Shown here: piece by piece, positions 14,502 through 23,198 of the stretch
Position numbering within the stretch: the stretch's first letter is position 1
Layout of the letters: every line of letters begins with the position of its first letter
From: Anaerocolumna xylanovorans DSM 12503
GTDB taxonomy: Bacteria; Bacillota; Clostridia; Lachnospirales; Lachnospiraceae
NCBI RefSeq assembly: GCF_900143645.1
Contig: NZ_FRFD01000009.1
Span: 62,001 to 126,000, forward strand
Length of the DNA stretch: 64,000 nucleotides
Direction: 5' to 3'
Notes under the pieces: generated by a model
What the model saw: the letters and a program-made list of their open reading frames with translations, nothing else
What the model was told of the DNA's origin: nothing
Database searches by the model: none
Made by a program: the position numbers and the translations under genes

Positions 14502-16088
14502 CTACTGTCCGTTCTGACCCGTCTGGCTGTGTTCTCCGGTATTGTCTGAACTTTGCGTATAATAACAGGTTACAGAAATTTCCTTGCCATCCTGTCCTGC
14601 AATGGTATAAGTTATCTCATAGTTTTTATTGTCACCAGTCCAAATACCCACTGTTATAAGTTCCGTACAGTCTGTATTATCACTGGCAAATGCATGAATT
14701 CCTGACAATGCGAACACATCATCCATTTCCGTATCCTTTGGTACATCATACCGGTTTTGGACTCCTTCTATGCGCACGCTGTCAAAATAAGTGTACTGTA
14801 CCGTTTCCTTTGTGACATTTCCTGCTTTATCAGATACCTTGTAATGAATCAGAAATGCATAGTCTTCTCTTGGTTCTACCGTTATTTTCACATCAGCGGC
14901 AGTCAGTTCTGAATAGTCATCCTGTACCGCTATATCTTCCCTTGCTAACTTAAGGATTCCCTCTTTTCCTGCCAGCAGCTGTTCCTTGGTAATGCTTTTA
15001 AAAGAGGCGCCTTCTAAAACAGGCGGAGCCGTGTCAACCAGGACTGTCGCTGCTGCCTTGCCTATCTTGTTATTTTCAGCTTTTACACTGTATTTTAGGC
15101 TGTATTCGTTCGCATTGACCTTGTTTATTACAACCTGGATATCTTTACTCGAAAGCTTTTTCGTGGAGAGATACGCCGATATTCCCTTGAGGGCATAGGC
15201 TTTGTCAATTACGGCAGCCTTTCCCACAACACTGTCCGCCACTCCTTTTATAACAGGTGCACTCTTACACTGCTTCACTGTAATAGTTACTGTTTTGCTT
15301 GTCTTTTTCCCCAGTGTGTCATTCACTGAATAAGTAATTTTATAACTTCCGGCTGTAAAGCTGTCAACTTTCCCGGAAGCTTTTATGTTCTTTGTAATAT
15401 CAAGCCCGGTAGAAGATACTGCCTTAACTCCCGCATACAAATCCACCTTAGAGCCCCACTCCACCGATTTACTTCCGGCACCTTTTAAAGTGGGCAGTTT
15501 TTGCAGATAGGGATTATTTTTGCTGGGGTCCGTGGGGTCCCAGCCCGAACCTGCATATAGTTTTACTGCTTCCGGCTTGCCAAGGGGTCCCGGATCTTTT
15601 CCATTATATATTTCTACACTTGTACCAAGGGGGCAATTATCATATATCCATTTGGCATCCTCTACCGTCAGCCTTACACAGCCATGGGATGCTGTAGTTC
15701 CAAGCTTATTATACTGCCTCTCGGACAGTGTGGAGGCATCCATCTTGTAATACCAGACGGAATGAAATAGGATTCCTTTTACAATTCTGGTAGAGTACTG
15801 TCCCCAAACATCTCCCATCAGCAGCTTCCAACGGTATTTGGCAGGTGTTTGAAAGACCCCCAGGGGTGTATCCACACCAACTGAGCACACCATAGCTTTT
15901 ACCGGTACCGTATAATATCCCTTCTCATCCTTTCCGTAAACTGTAACACAGTTTTGCTGTTTATTTACTTTAATATAGTATGGTTTATTTATCTCTGCTT
16001 CTGTCCTTACCGGAGAAAAAAAACTTATCATTAGTGCGGCAATGCTTAAGAGCATAATCTTTTGTAGCATTTTTTTTGAACGTATCAT
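14502..16088 (-). CDS. secreted L,D-transpeptidase (YkuD) with Ig-like repeats
   Basis: A 528-residue exported cell-wall enzyme. A signal peptide covers residues 1-32 (MIRSKK, hydrophobic stretch, then SPVRTEAE). The YkuD catalytic domain spans about 36-165 with His109 (LFHSVWYY) and the signature SHGCVR at 134-139; Cys137 is the nucleophile. Such enzymes form 3-3 peptidoglycan cross-links or attach proteins to the wall. From about residue 190 to 510 there are several Ig-like or bacterial cadherin-like beta repeats (KITYSVNDTLGKK, YSLKYSVKAENNK, FLIHYKVSDKAGN, YEITYTIAGQDGK), probably spacing the domain in the wall. The gene stands alone, convergent with the unrecognised pair upstream. Confidence 0.92.
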   Translation of the reverse strand: MIRSKKMLQKIMLLSIAALMISFFSPVRTEAEINKPYYIKVNKQQNCVTVYGKDEKGYYTVPVKAMVCSVGVDTPLGVFQTPAKYRWKLLMGDVWGQYSTRIVKGILFHSVWYYKMDASTLSERQYNKLGTTASHGCVRLTVEDAKWIYDNCPLGTSVEIYNGKDPGPLGKPEAVKLYAGSGWDPTDPSKNNPYLQKLPTLKGAGSKSVEWGSKVDLYAGVKAVSSTGLDITKNIKASGKVDSFTAGSYKITYSVNDTLGKKTSKTVTITVKQCKSAPVIKGVADSVVGKAAVIDKAYALKGISAYLSTKKLSSKDIQVVINKVNANEYSLKYSVKAENNKIGKAAATVLVDTAPPVLEGASFKSITKEQLLAGKEGILKLAREDIAVQDDYSELTAADVKITVEPREDYAFLIHYKVSDKAGNVTKETVQYTYFDSVRIEGVQNRYDVPKDTEMDDVFALSGIHAFASDNTDCTELITVGIWTGDNKNYEITYTIAGQDGKEISVTCYYTQSSDNTGEHSQTGQNGQ

Positions 16089-16196
16089 TGATTACTCCTT
16101 GCAGCTATTATGCTTTCCATATTTTGTCTCATTTTTTAGTACTGTAACCATAAGCAAATTTTGTGTTAATCTTATGGCAAAACTGTTTCAAATCTA

Positions 16197-17951
16197 TTAA
16201 GACGAAAATTGGGAATGGTACAGCGTATAATAAAAGCCTTTTTTACGAAGCAGTTCCTTGTGGTCACCCTGTTCGACGATATTGCCGTTTTTTAATACCA
16301 GGATAGTATCTGCCTCCTTTATAGTGGAAAGTCTGTGGGCTATTACAAAGCTGGTTCTCCCCTTCATCATTTTTAAGAAAGCCTCCTGTATCTTTATCTC
16401 TGTTCGGGTGTCAATGCTGCTGGTCGCTTCATCTAATATCAGCATGGGAGGATCCATTATTAAAACTCTGGCTATGGTAAGCAATTGCTTCTGTCCCTGG
16501 GAAAGATTCCTTCCGTCTTCCTCTATTATGGTATCGTATCCATCCCTAAGCCTCATAATAAATCCATGGGCTTTTACGGCTTTGGCCGCATTTACAATTT
16601 CTTCCCTTGATACCTCTTTCCTTCCGTATGCTATGTTCTCAGCAACGGTTCCGCTGATAAGCCAGCTCTCCTGAAGTACCATTCCTATGCTTTTCCTTAA
16701 CTCATCTTTCCTGACATGAAGGATGTCCTTATCATCAATGAGTATATGCCCGCCATCAAGCTCATAGAATCTCATTAAAAGATTTACAAGGGTTGTTTTA
16801 CCGGAGCCGGTAGGCCCTACAATTGCTATGGTACTCCCCTTTTTTACTTTCAGGTTAAAGTTCTCTATTAAGGGAAGCTCCTTCTTGTAAGAAAAATATA
16901 CATTACAAAATTCCACATTCCCCTGGCATTCTGCTAATTCCTCAAAGGGCTCTGCCCTGTCAAGCTCCTCCTCTTCATCCAGAAGGGCAAATACTCTTTC
17001 TGCCGAAGCAAAGGCTGCCTGAATCTGGGAAGCTACCGCTGTAATTTCATTGATTGGCTTGGCAAACTGATTGGAATAGGTGAGAAAGCTTGCAATATTG
17101 CCGACAGAAAGCCTTCCTGCCAGGCTTAAAATACCTCCCGCTACCGTGACCAGTACATATGCAATGTTGTTAACGAGTCTTGTGGTAGGATTGGTAAGGG
17201 AGGAATACCATTGGGCCTTCTGCCCTGCACGGTAAAGCTTTTCATTCTGCTCTTTAAAATGCGCCGCCACCTTCTCTTCATAGCCAAAGGCCATTACAAG
17301 CTTTTGGTTTTCTATGATTTCCTCTGCATAACCATTCAGTTCCCCTGTAAGGCTTGACTGCATGCGAAACATCCTTCTGGAATGCTTTGCTATAAAGGAA
17401 GCCAGAAAGAAGCACAGAGGTGTCACAAGGATTACCCCAAGAGTTATCAGCGGACTTATTATCATCATAAATACAAAACTTCCCGTTATAATAACCACCG
17501 AGGACATTATCTGTGTAATTCCCTGAAAGATTCCATCAGATATGGAATCAATATCATTGGTCAGCCTGCTGATAATATCACCGTGGGGATGCCTGTCAAA
17601 GTAGCTGACCGGCAATTTGTTAAGCTTACAAAAAGCATCCCCCCGCAGCTCTCTTACGGTATTATTGGAAGCCTTATTGCTAAGAACTGACATAAACCAC
17701 TGAAAGAGGCTGCTAACCAGATAAAGTAGCAGCATCAGAAGCAATAGAGTACGAAGTGCCGGAAAGTCAACCTTTCCTGCTCCTGCTATTTTGTCAATTG
17801 CTTTTCCCATTAACAAAGGCGTAAACACTCCCATGGTATTTCCAATCACTGAAAAAAGGAAGGCTGTTAAAAGCAGCTTCTTGCTCTTCCCAATATATAC
17901 CCACAGCCTTTTACCGGTTGTTTTTTTCCTGTCATCCTTTTTACTTCTCAT
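16197..17951 (-). CDS. heterodimeric ABC exporter, canonical half
   Basis: A 584-residue half-transporter: six membrane helices (about residues 20-310) followed by an ATPase domain. The ATPase has Walker A GPTGSGKTT (about 373-381), a variant signature LSQGQKQL, Walker B LILDEATSSID with the catalytic Glu present, and the switch His in VIAHRLS. It overlaps the upstream partner by four bases (ATGA), so the two are translationally coupled and surely form a heterodimer. Relatives (BmrCD, LmrCD, TM287/288) export drugs, lipids or peptides. No substrate gene is adjacent, so the cargo is unknown. Confidence 0.93.
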   Translation of the reverse strand: MRSKKDDRKKTTGKRLWVYIGKSKKLLLTAFLFSVIGNTMGVFTPLLMGKAIDKIAGAGKVDFPALRTLLLLMLLLYLVSSLFQWFMSVLSNKASNNTVRELRGDAFCKLNKLPVSYFDRHPHGDIISRLTNDIDSISDGIFQGITQIMSSVVIITGSFVFMMIISPLITLGVILVTPLCFFLASFIAKHSRRMFRMQSSLTGELNGYAEEIIENQKLVMAFGYEEKVAAHFKEQNEKLYRAGQKAQWYSSLTNPTTRLVNNIAYVLVTVAGGILSLAGRLSVGNIASFLTYSNQFAKPINEITAVASQIQAAFASAERVFALLDEEEELDRAEPFEELAECQGNVEFCNVYFSYKKELPLIENFNLKVKKGSTIAIVGPTGSGKTTLVNLLMRFYELDGGHILIDDKDILHVRKDELRKSIGMVLQESWLISGTVAENIAYGRKEVSREEIVNAAKAVKAHGFIMRLRDGYDTIIEEDGRNLSQGQKQLLTIARVLIMDPPMLILDEATSSIDTRTEIKIQEAFLKMMKGRTSFVIAHRLSTIKEADTILVLKNGNIVEQGDHKELLRKKGFYYTLYHSQFSS

Positions 17952-19765
17952 AGCTGCCCCCCTTCTTCCCTGGTTTCATGAAGCTGCTGGGAATGGCATA
18001 TTTCTTCGTAAACCTCACAATTCCTAAGGAGCTCCTCATGAGTACCAATACCTGCTATCTCTCCTTCATTTAAAACCATTATCTGGTCACAGTTTTGTAA
18101 AGTACTGGCTCTTTGGGAAATAAGAAAAACTGTCATTCCTTCTGTCTTTTCCTTAAGTGCCTTTCTTAAGGCGGCATCTGTTGCAAAATCAAGGGCATTA
18201 AAGCTGTCATCTAAAATCAGTATTTCCGGTTTTCTTACCAAGGCTCTGGCTATGGCCAATCTTTGCCTTTGCCCTCCTGATACATTTACTCCGCCTCTTC
18301 TTATGGGTGCATCATAGCCTTCTGTCTGGGAATTTATGAATTCATCTGCCTGTGCAATGGCTGCTGCTTCCTTTAGCTCTATAAGGGTGCTCTCTTCCTT
18401 TCCCCATCTTAGGTTTTCTGCGATTGTACCGGTTATCAGAACAGACCTTTGAGGAACCATACCAATTTTTGCCCTTAGCTCTGAAAGCTCATATTCCTTC
18501 ACATCCCTGCCGGATACTTTTACAGAACCAAGCAAAGAATCATAAAACCTTGGAATCAAATTCACTACAGAGGATTTTCCGGAACCCGTACCGCCGATAA
18601 TACCAAAGGTTTCTCCCCTCATCACCTGAAAGGATATGTTATTTAAAGCATACCTGCTTGTTTCTTTTATATTATCGTTATCCTCCTTATATGCAAAGAA
18701 AACTCCGTCGAATTCTACAGCAGGTGTCTTTTCATCGTATACTGCCTCTTTTGTACTGCCTTCCTTAGGACTTTTAATACTTGTCCTGGTACTTAATACT
18801 TCGCTGATTCTCCCGGCACTGGTATAGGCTTTTGTAAAAATAACCAGCAGGTTTGATATTACAATCAACGCTGCAAGTATCTGCGTGACATATCCTACTA
18901 TGGCAATTACTTCTCCGGTTTCCATCAGTCCCTTATCCACCCTGACGGCTCCCAGCCAAATAATCGCTGCGATTGCAATATTTAATATCAGCGTAGTCAG
19001 AGGATTCAGCATTGCTGAAATCTTCCCTACCTTAACGGAATTCAGAGCATATTCATCATTTATCCTGTTAAACTTATTCTCCTCCTTTAAGGTTCCTGCA
19101 AATGCCCTGATAACTCTTACCCCGCTTAGATTTTCTCTTACGCTTAGGGATATTTCATCCAGTTTCTTTTGTACGTTTCCATATAGGGGGATTGATTTTC
19201 TCATGGTATAATACAAAACCGCAACAAAGACCGGGAGGATGAGAAGGAGTATAAGGGACAGCTGTACATCCAGCAGAAAGGACATAATAAGACCGCCTAT
19301 GCAAAGAAAGGGCGCACGGATAACCAGTCTTATAAACATGGCGACTGCCAGCTGCACCTGGTTTACATCGTTGGTTATACGGTTGACCAGAGAAGCCGTC
19401 CCAAACTTATCCTGTTCCCTTCCTGACAGGGTTTCCATATGCCTGAACAGTTCATTTCTGATATCCGTTCCGACTCCCTGGGATACCAGGGAAGCACTGT
19501 ATTGGCATACCAAGGCGCATATGACCCCTACTACGGCTGTCACCAGCATAATGATTCCTATTTTATAAACATAATCCCTGTCCCCGTTCTTTATACCCAC
19601 ATCAATTACCTTTGACATAAGAAACGGCAGAAATAGTTCCAGTATTGCTTCCATCAGTTTAAACGCCGGTCCTATTACCAGAAGCTTTTTATACGGCTTT
19701 AAAAAAATCCCTATATTTCCTATATTGAAATATTTTTGTTTTACCCGAAAATGCTTTTTTTTCAT
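17948..19765 (-). CDS. heterodimeric ABC exporter, degenerate half
   Basis: A 605-residue half-transporter with six membrane helices and an ATPase domain. Walker A is GGTGSGKS and the signature is VSGGQRQR. The Walker B end is ILILDDSFNALD with Asp in place of the catalytic Glu, and the switch position is ISQRAS with Gln instead of His. This is the typical non-hydrolytic site of asymmetric exporters, complementing the canonical half encoded next. The start is ATG 19765 after GAAAGGAAAG. An in-frame TTG at 19840 lies almost on the predicted transcription start and is rejected. Confidence 0.92.
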   Translation of the reverse strand: MKKKHFRVKQKYFNIGNIGIFLKPYKKLLVIGPAFKLMEAILELFLPFLMSKVIDVGIKNGDRDYVYKIGIIMLVTAVVGVICALVCQYSASLVSQGVGTDIRNELFRHMETLSGREQDKFGTASLVNRITNDVNQVQLAVAMFIRLVIRAPFLCIGGLIMSFLLDVQLSLILLLILPVFVAVLYYTMRKSIPLYGNVQKKLDEISLSVRENLSGVRVIRAFAGTLKEENKFNRINDEYALNSVKVGKISAMLNPLTTLILNIAIAAIIWLGAVRVDKGLMETGEVIAIVGYVTQILAALIVISNLLVIFTKAYTSAGRISEVLSTRTSIKSPKEGSTKEAVYDEKTPAVEFDGVFFAYKEDNDNIKETSRYALNNISFQVMRGETFGIIGGTGSGKSSVVNLIPRFYDSLLGSVKVSGRDVKEYELSELRAKIGMVPQRSVLITGTIAENLRWGKEESTLIELKEAAAIAQADEFINSQTEGYDAPIRRGGVNVSGGQRQRLAIARALVRKPEILILDDSFNALDFATDAALRKALKEKTEGMTVFLISQRASTLQNCDQIMVLNEGEIAGIGTHEELLRNCEVYEEICHSQQLHETREEGGQL

Positions 19766-19851
19766 GTGAAAACGCTTTCCTTTCACTTTTTGGCTCAATG
19801 TTTTGCCTGCTTCTAACTGAATGCAGACTTTCTGAAACAAACATGTTCTAA

Positions 19852-19880
19852 ATTATACCACTGTTTGTCACACTTGTTAA
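19852..19880 (-). promoter_or_regulatory. sigma-A promoter of the ABC exporter operon
   Basis: On the minus strand TTAACA (19880-19875), 17 bases, TATAAT (19857-19852), placing the transcription start near 19845. The remaining gap to 20041 contains TTGACA at about 19961 with only a weak -10 for the plus-strand ATPase. Confidence 0.75.
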
Positions 19881-20041
19881 TAGCTGTGTGGTATTTAATT
19901 AGTTCCTGCGCTTTACTGCTCTATATGAAATAAAAAGGAAGAGCCCGTCATATAATTAACTTGACATAGATGTTTCATGAAAATAGAGAAAGGAGCAAAA
20001 TCCCCACACATTGGAATTGGGATATGCAATAGGTGTTATAA

Positions 20042-22846
20042 ATGACCAATTGGCACAGTATTACAAAGGAAGAAGCTCTGCGGGAACTGGACTCTGCACT
20101 TACAGGATTGACGAAAAAGGAAGCGGCAAAGCGGCAGAGAAAATATGGGTTTAACCTGCTTGAAACCAAGAAAAAAACGCCTTTATTCTTGAGGTTTATC
20201 AGCCAATTCAAGGATTTTATGATATTGACGTTGATTTTTGCCGCTCTGGTTTCCTTTTTTGTTTCCTTTTTACACGGAGAATTGGATTTTGTAGAGCCTG
20301 CAATTATAATTCTTATCATCACATTAAATGCTGTCCTGGGAGTTTTACAGGAAAGCAAGGCCGAAAAATCTCTGGAAGCCCTTCAAAAAATGTCCGCACC
20401 TGCTGCTCTGGTTATGCGGGAAGGTGTGATTGAGAATATAGATGCCAAGGAATTGGTTCCCGGTGATATTATATATCTCGAAACGGGGCATTTTGTACCT
20501 GCTGATGCAAGACTTCTGACTGCAGTTAATTTAAAAATTGACGAAGCTTCCCTGACCGGTGAATCCCACCCAATAGAAAAGGACTCTGATACCGTATTAA
20601 AAGAAAATATCCTGCCGGCAGAACGTATCAACATGGTGGCCGCTACCGGAATCGTAACCTACGGCCGGGGTACGGCCATGGTAACAGCAACGGGGATGCA
20701 TACAGAGGTCGGGCATATAGCCAGACTGATTATGGAAGATGAAACTCCCATGACCCCCCTGCAAAAAAGGCTGGCTGCTACCGGCAAAGTACTGGGTATT
20801 GCTGCCCTTATTATCTGTATTATTATCTTTTTAATCGGTATCTTAAAAAACCGGCCTATATTTGAGATGTTTATGACCGCAGTAAGCCTTGCCGTGGCTG
20901 CCATACCGGAGGGACTTCCTGCCATTGTTACCATTATGCTCTCCCTTGGCGTACAAAGAATGGCAAAGAAAAACGCCGTCATAAGAAAGCTTCCTGCTGT
21001 TGAAACCCTTGGAAGCGCTACCGTTATCTGTTCCGATAAGACCGGTACCCTGACCCAGAACAAAATGACAGTAACGGAAATTTGCTCCAGTAAAGGAAAA
21101 GAAGCTCCTGACGGCAGTACCGGAAAGCTTCTTCTTACCCTCGCAAGCCTGTGTAACGATGCCATACTGCAGACATCCGGAAAAAGAAAGCACCAGACAG
21201 TATCTGCTACCGGTGAGCCTACGGAAAATGCCCTGATAATGGCTGCCTACCAGGTAGGACTAAACAAACCCCAGCTTGATTTATTACATCCCAGAATATA
21301 TGAAATTCCCTTTGATTCAGCCAGAAAGCAAATGACTACCATACATAGGCTGCCCGACGGCGGTTACCGGCAGATTACAAAAGGAGCTTTTGATATACTG
21401 CTGTCCGAGTGCACAAATGTTTACCGCGGAAACAGAGATACTCCCATTACCCATACTCTTAGAGAGCAGCTGATACGTCTGAACGAGGGAATGACAGCCA
21501 AAGCACTGCGTGTTATCGCCGTAGCCTACAAAGACTATTCAGCTGACAGCTCCTTTCCTGCCAGGCTAAAGAATAATAACGGAACACAAAAAGACAGGAC
21601 AGCACGCCTGGAGCAGGGGCTGACACTGGCAGGCCTGATTGGAATGATCGATCCGCCAAGACCTGAGGTTCGTGAGGCGGTCCTGACCTGCCAGATGGCC
21701 GGTATCACACCTGTTATGATAACCGGAGACCATGTTTCGACGGCCTGTGCCATTGCAAAAGAGCTTGGAATATTAACGAAAGAATCTTCTATGGCAGAGC
21801 TTCGTGCAGCAGAAATCACAAGCGGTCATTCCACTTACAACTCTTCCATCCCACAGGCCATGACAGGAGCAGAGTTATCACAGATAACCCAGGAGGAACT
21901 GGTGGAAAGAATCAAGAATTACAGGGTATTTGCGAGAGTTTCACCGGAACACAAGGTTCGGATTGTGAAAGCCTTACAGGCAAGAGGTGAAGTGGTTGCC
22001 ATGACTGGGGACGGAGTAAACGATGCTCCTGCCCTAAAGGCCGCCGATATCGGCTGTGCCATGGGAATTACCGGAACTGATGTAGCCAAAAACGCAGCCG
22101 ATATGATACTGACAGATGACAATTTTGCCACAATTGTAGCCGCCGTGAAGGAAGGCAGAGGCATCTATGATAATATTAAAAAAGCGGTTCATTTTCTCCT
22201 TTCCTGTAATATAGGAGAAATACTGACCATCTTTGTTGCCATCATTTTTGGTCTTCCCTCGCCTTTAATTGCCGTCCAGCTTCTATGGGTAAATCTGGTG
22301 ACGGATTCATTACCTGCTATTTCCCTGGGAGTAGACCCTCCTGATAAGGATATTATGAAAAAGAAGCCAAATTCTCCTGACAAGGGTATGTTCTCTGACG
22401 GTCTGACTGTTAAGATCATCACAGAAGGAATTTTAATTGGTTCTCTGGCGCTCTTAGCTTTTATTATCGGCATCCGGTTCTTTGACAGTGCCGCACTGCC
22501 GGGAGATTTAACCAGAAACTCAAGAACAGTAGAACTTGCAGCACTTACAACGCCCTATATCGGAAGAACCATGGCATTTGCAGTTTTAAGCCTCTCTCAG
22601 CTGTTCCATTCTTTTAATATGAGAAGCGAGCATTCCATTACTAAAATCGGGCTGTTTACGAACATCAAGCTTGTGCTTTCCTTTATTGTATGCGCTTTCC
22701 TGCAAGTAATTGTAATATCCGTAAAGCCTCTGGCCGATATCTTTAAGGTTGTACCCTTAACACCTGCCCAGTGGTCCATCGTATTGGTTCTTTCCTTCCT
22801 GCCGATTGTTGTAGTAGAGCTTCAAAAGAGCAAAAGAAATAAATAA
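20042..22846 (+). CDS. cation-transporting P-type ATPase, Ca2+ (P2A) type
   Basis: A 934-residue P-type ATPase with the full domain order: an N-terminal cation-ATPase segment (ITKEEALRELDSALTGLTKKEA), the actuator TGES (172-175), the transport helix motif PEGLP (near 290), the phosphorylation site DKTGTLT with Asp332, the hinge MTGDGVNDAPALKAADIG, and a six-helix C-terminal region. The PEGLP motif and C-terminal WVNLVTDSLPAISLG point to the SERCA/PMR1 (PacL, YloB) group that exports Ca2+, possibly Mn2+. The start has an AGGTG site 8 bases upstream. It is divergent from the ABC exporter and monocistronic. Confidence 0.92.
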   Translation: MTNWHSITKEEALRELDSALTGLTKKEAAKRQRKYGFNLLETKKKTPLFLRFISQFKDFMILTLIFAALVSFFVSFLHGELDFVEPAIIILIITLNAVLGVLQESKAEKSLEALQKMSAPAALVMREGVIENIDAKELVPGDIIYLETGHFVPADARLLTAVNLKIDEASLTGESHPIEKDSDTVLKENILPAERINMVAATGIVTYGRGTAMVTATGMHTEVGHIARLIMEDETPMTPLQKRLAATGKVLGIAALIICIIIFLIGILKNRPIFEMFMTAVSLAVAAIPEGLPAIVTIMLSLGVQRMAKKNAVIRKLPAVETLGSATVICSDKTGTLTQNKMTVTEICSSKGKEAPDGSTGKLLLTLASLCNDAILQTSGKRKHQTVSATGEPTENALIMAAYQVGLNKPQLDLLHPRIYEIPFDSARKQMTTIHRLPDGGYRQITKGAFDILLSECTNVYRGNRDTPITHTLREQLIRLNEGMTAKALRVIAVAYKDYSADSSFPARLKNNNGTQKDRTARLEQGLTLAGLIGMIDPPRPEVREAVLTCQMAGITPVMITGDHVSTACAIAKELGILTKESSMAELRAAEITSGHSTYNSSIPQAMTGAELSQITQEELVERIKNYRVFARVSPEHKVRIVKALQARGEVVAMTGDGVNDAPALKAADIGCAMGITGTDVAKNAADMILTDDNFATIVAAVKEGRGIYDNIKKAVHFLLSCNIGEILTIFVAIIFGLPSPLIAVQLLWVNLVTDSLPAISLGVDPPDKDIMKKKPNSPDKGMFSDGLTVKIITEGILIGSLALLAFIIGIRFFDSAALPGDLTRNSRTVELAALTTPYIGRTMAFAVLSLSQLFHSFNMRSEHSITKIGLFTNIKLVLSFIVCAFLQVIVISVKPLADIFKVVPLTPAQWSIVLVLSFLPIVVVELQKSKRNK

Positions 22847-22875
22847 TTGAAAAAATCCTCTGATATGAGTATAAT
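22847..22875 (+). promoter_or_regulatory. sigma-A promoter of the small gene at 22926
   Basis: TTGAAA (22847-22852), 17 bases, TATAAT (22870-22875), beginning immediately after the stop codon of the P-type ATPase gene. Confidence 0.78.
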
Positions 22876-22925
22876 AATATTATTATAGAAAACAAAACGC
22901 ACCAGAGAGAAAGAAGAGGATATTT

Positions 22926-23132
22926 ATGGATGTATACGAGCTTCGGAAAAAAAGGGATTTAGCTCCGTACAATGAAAGCATGCAGAATATTTCCGCAATC
23001 TATGATCATCTAGGCTATACTATGGATATTAACTTATGCCCCAAAGAAAACCATAAGCTGGTCAGTGGGAATATTATTAAGGGCTTCCGCTGTATTATAA
23101 GCAATGTATTCACCGTCCCTTTAAAGCAATGA
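22926..23132 (+). CDS. small unrecognised protein with own promoter and terminator
   Basis: A 68-residue protein I do not recognise, starting MDVYELRKKRDLAPYNESMQNIS after an AAGAGGATATTT site. The first 45 residues are polar and probably helical; the last part (GFRCIISNVFTVPLKQ) is more hydrophobic. It has two cysteines and no membrane segment. A near-consensus promoter lies 50 bases upstream and a strong terminator 7 bases after the stop, making a compact transcript of about 290 bases. That arrangement supports a real gene, though the transcript could equally act as a regulatory RNA. Confidence 0.62.
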   Translation: MDVYELRKKRDLAPYNESMQNISAIYDHLGYTMDINLCPKENHKLVSGNIIKGFRCIISNVFTVPLKQ

Positions 23133-23138
23133 ACCGAC

Positions 23139-23179
23139 AAAGGGCATCCTCCCTATCTGGATATTGGAGGATGCCCTTT
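23139..23179. terminator. bidirectional terminator between the small gene and eno
   Basis: AAAGGGCATCCTCC (23139-23152) pairs perfectly over 14 bases with GGAGGATGCCCTTT (23166-23179), followed on the plus strand by a T-rich run. It separates two convergent genes. Confidence 0.92.
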
Positions 23180-23198
23180 AAAGTCGTTTTTTAAGTTC

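Noticed and set aside
14427..14549. Short frame of about 40 codons starting at the ATG after the best hairpin-SD copy
   Set aside because: It runs through the terminator hairpin of the opposite gene and then antisense to its 3' end; the sequence is explained by those features.
20659..21165. Long open frames antisense to the P-type ATPase, and similar ones opposite eno, argJ, the chemoreceptor and GH65 genes
   Set aside because: They are opposite strongly conserved coding sequence, lack ribosome binding sites and have shadow-type composition.
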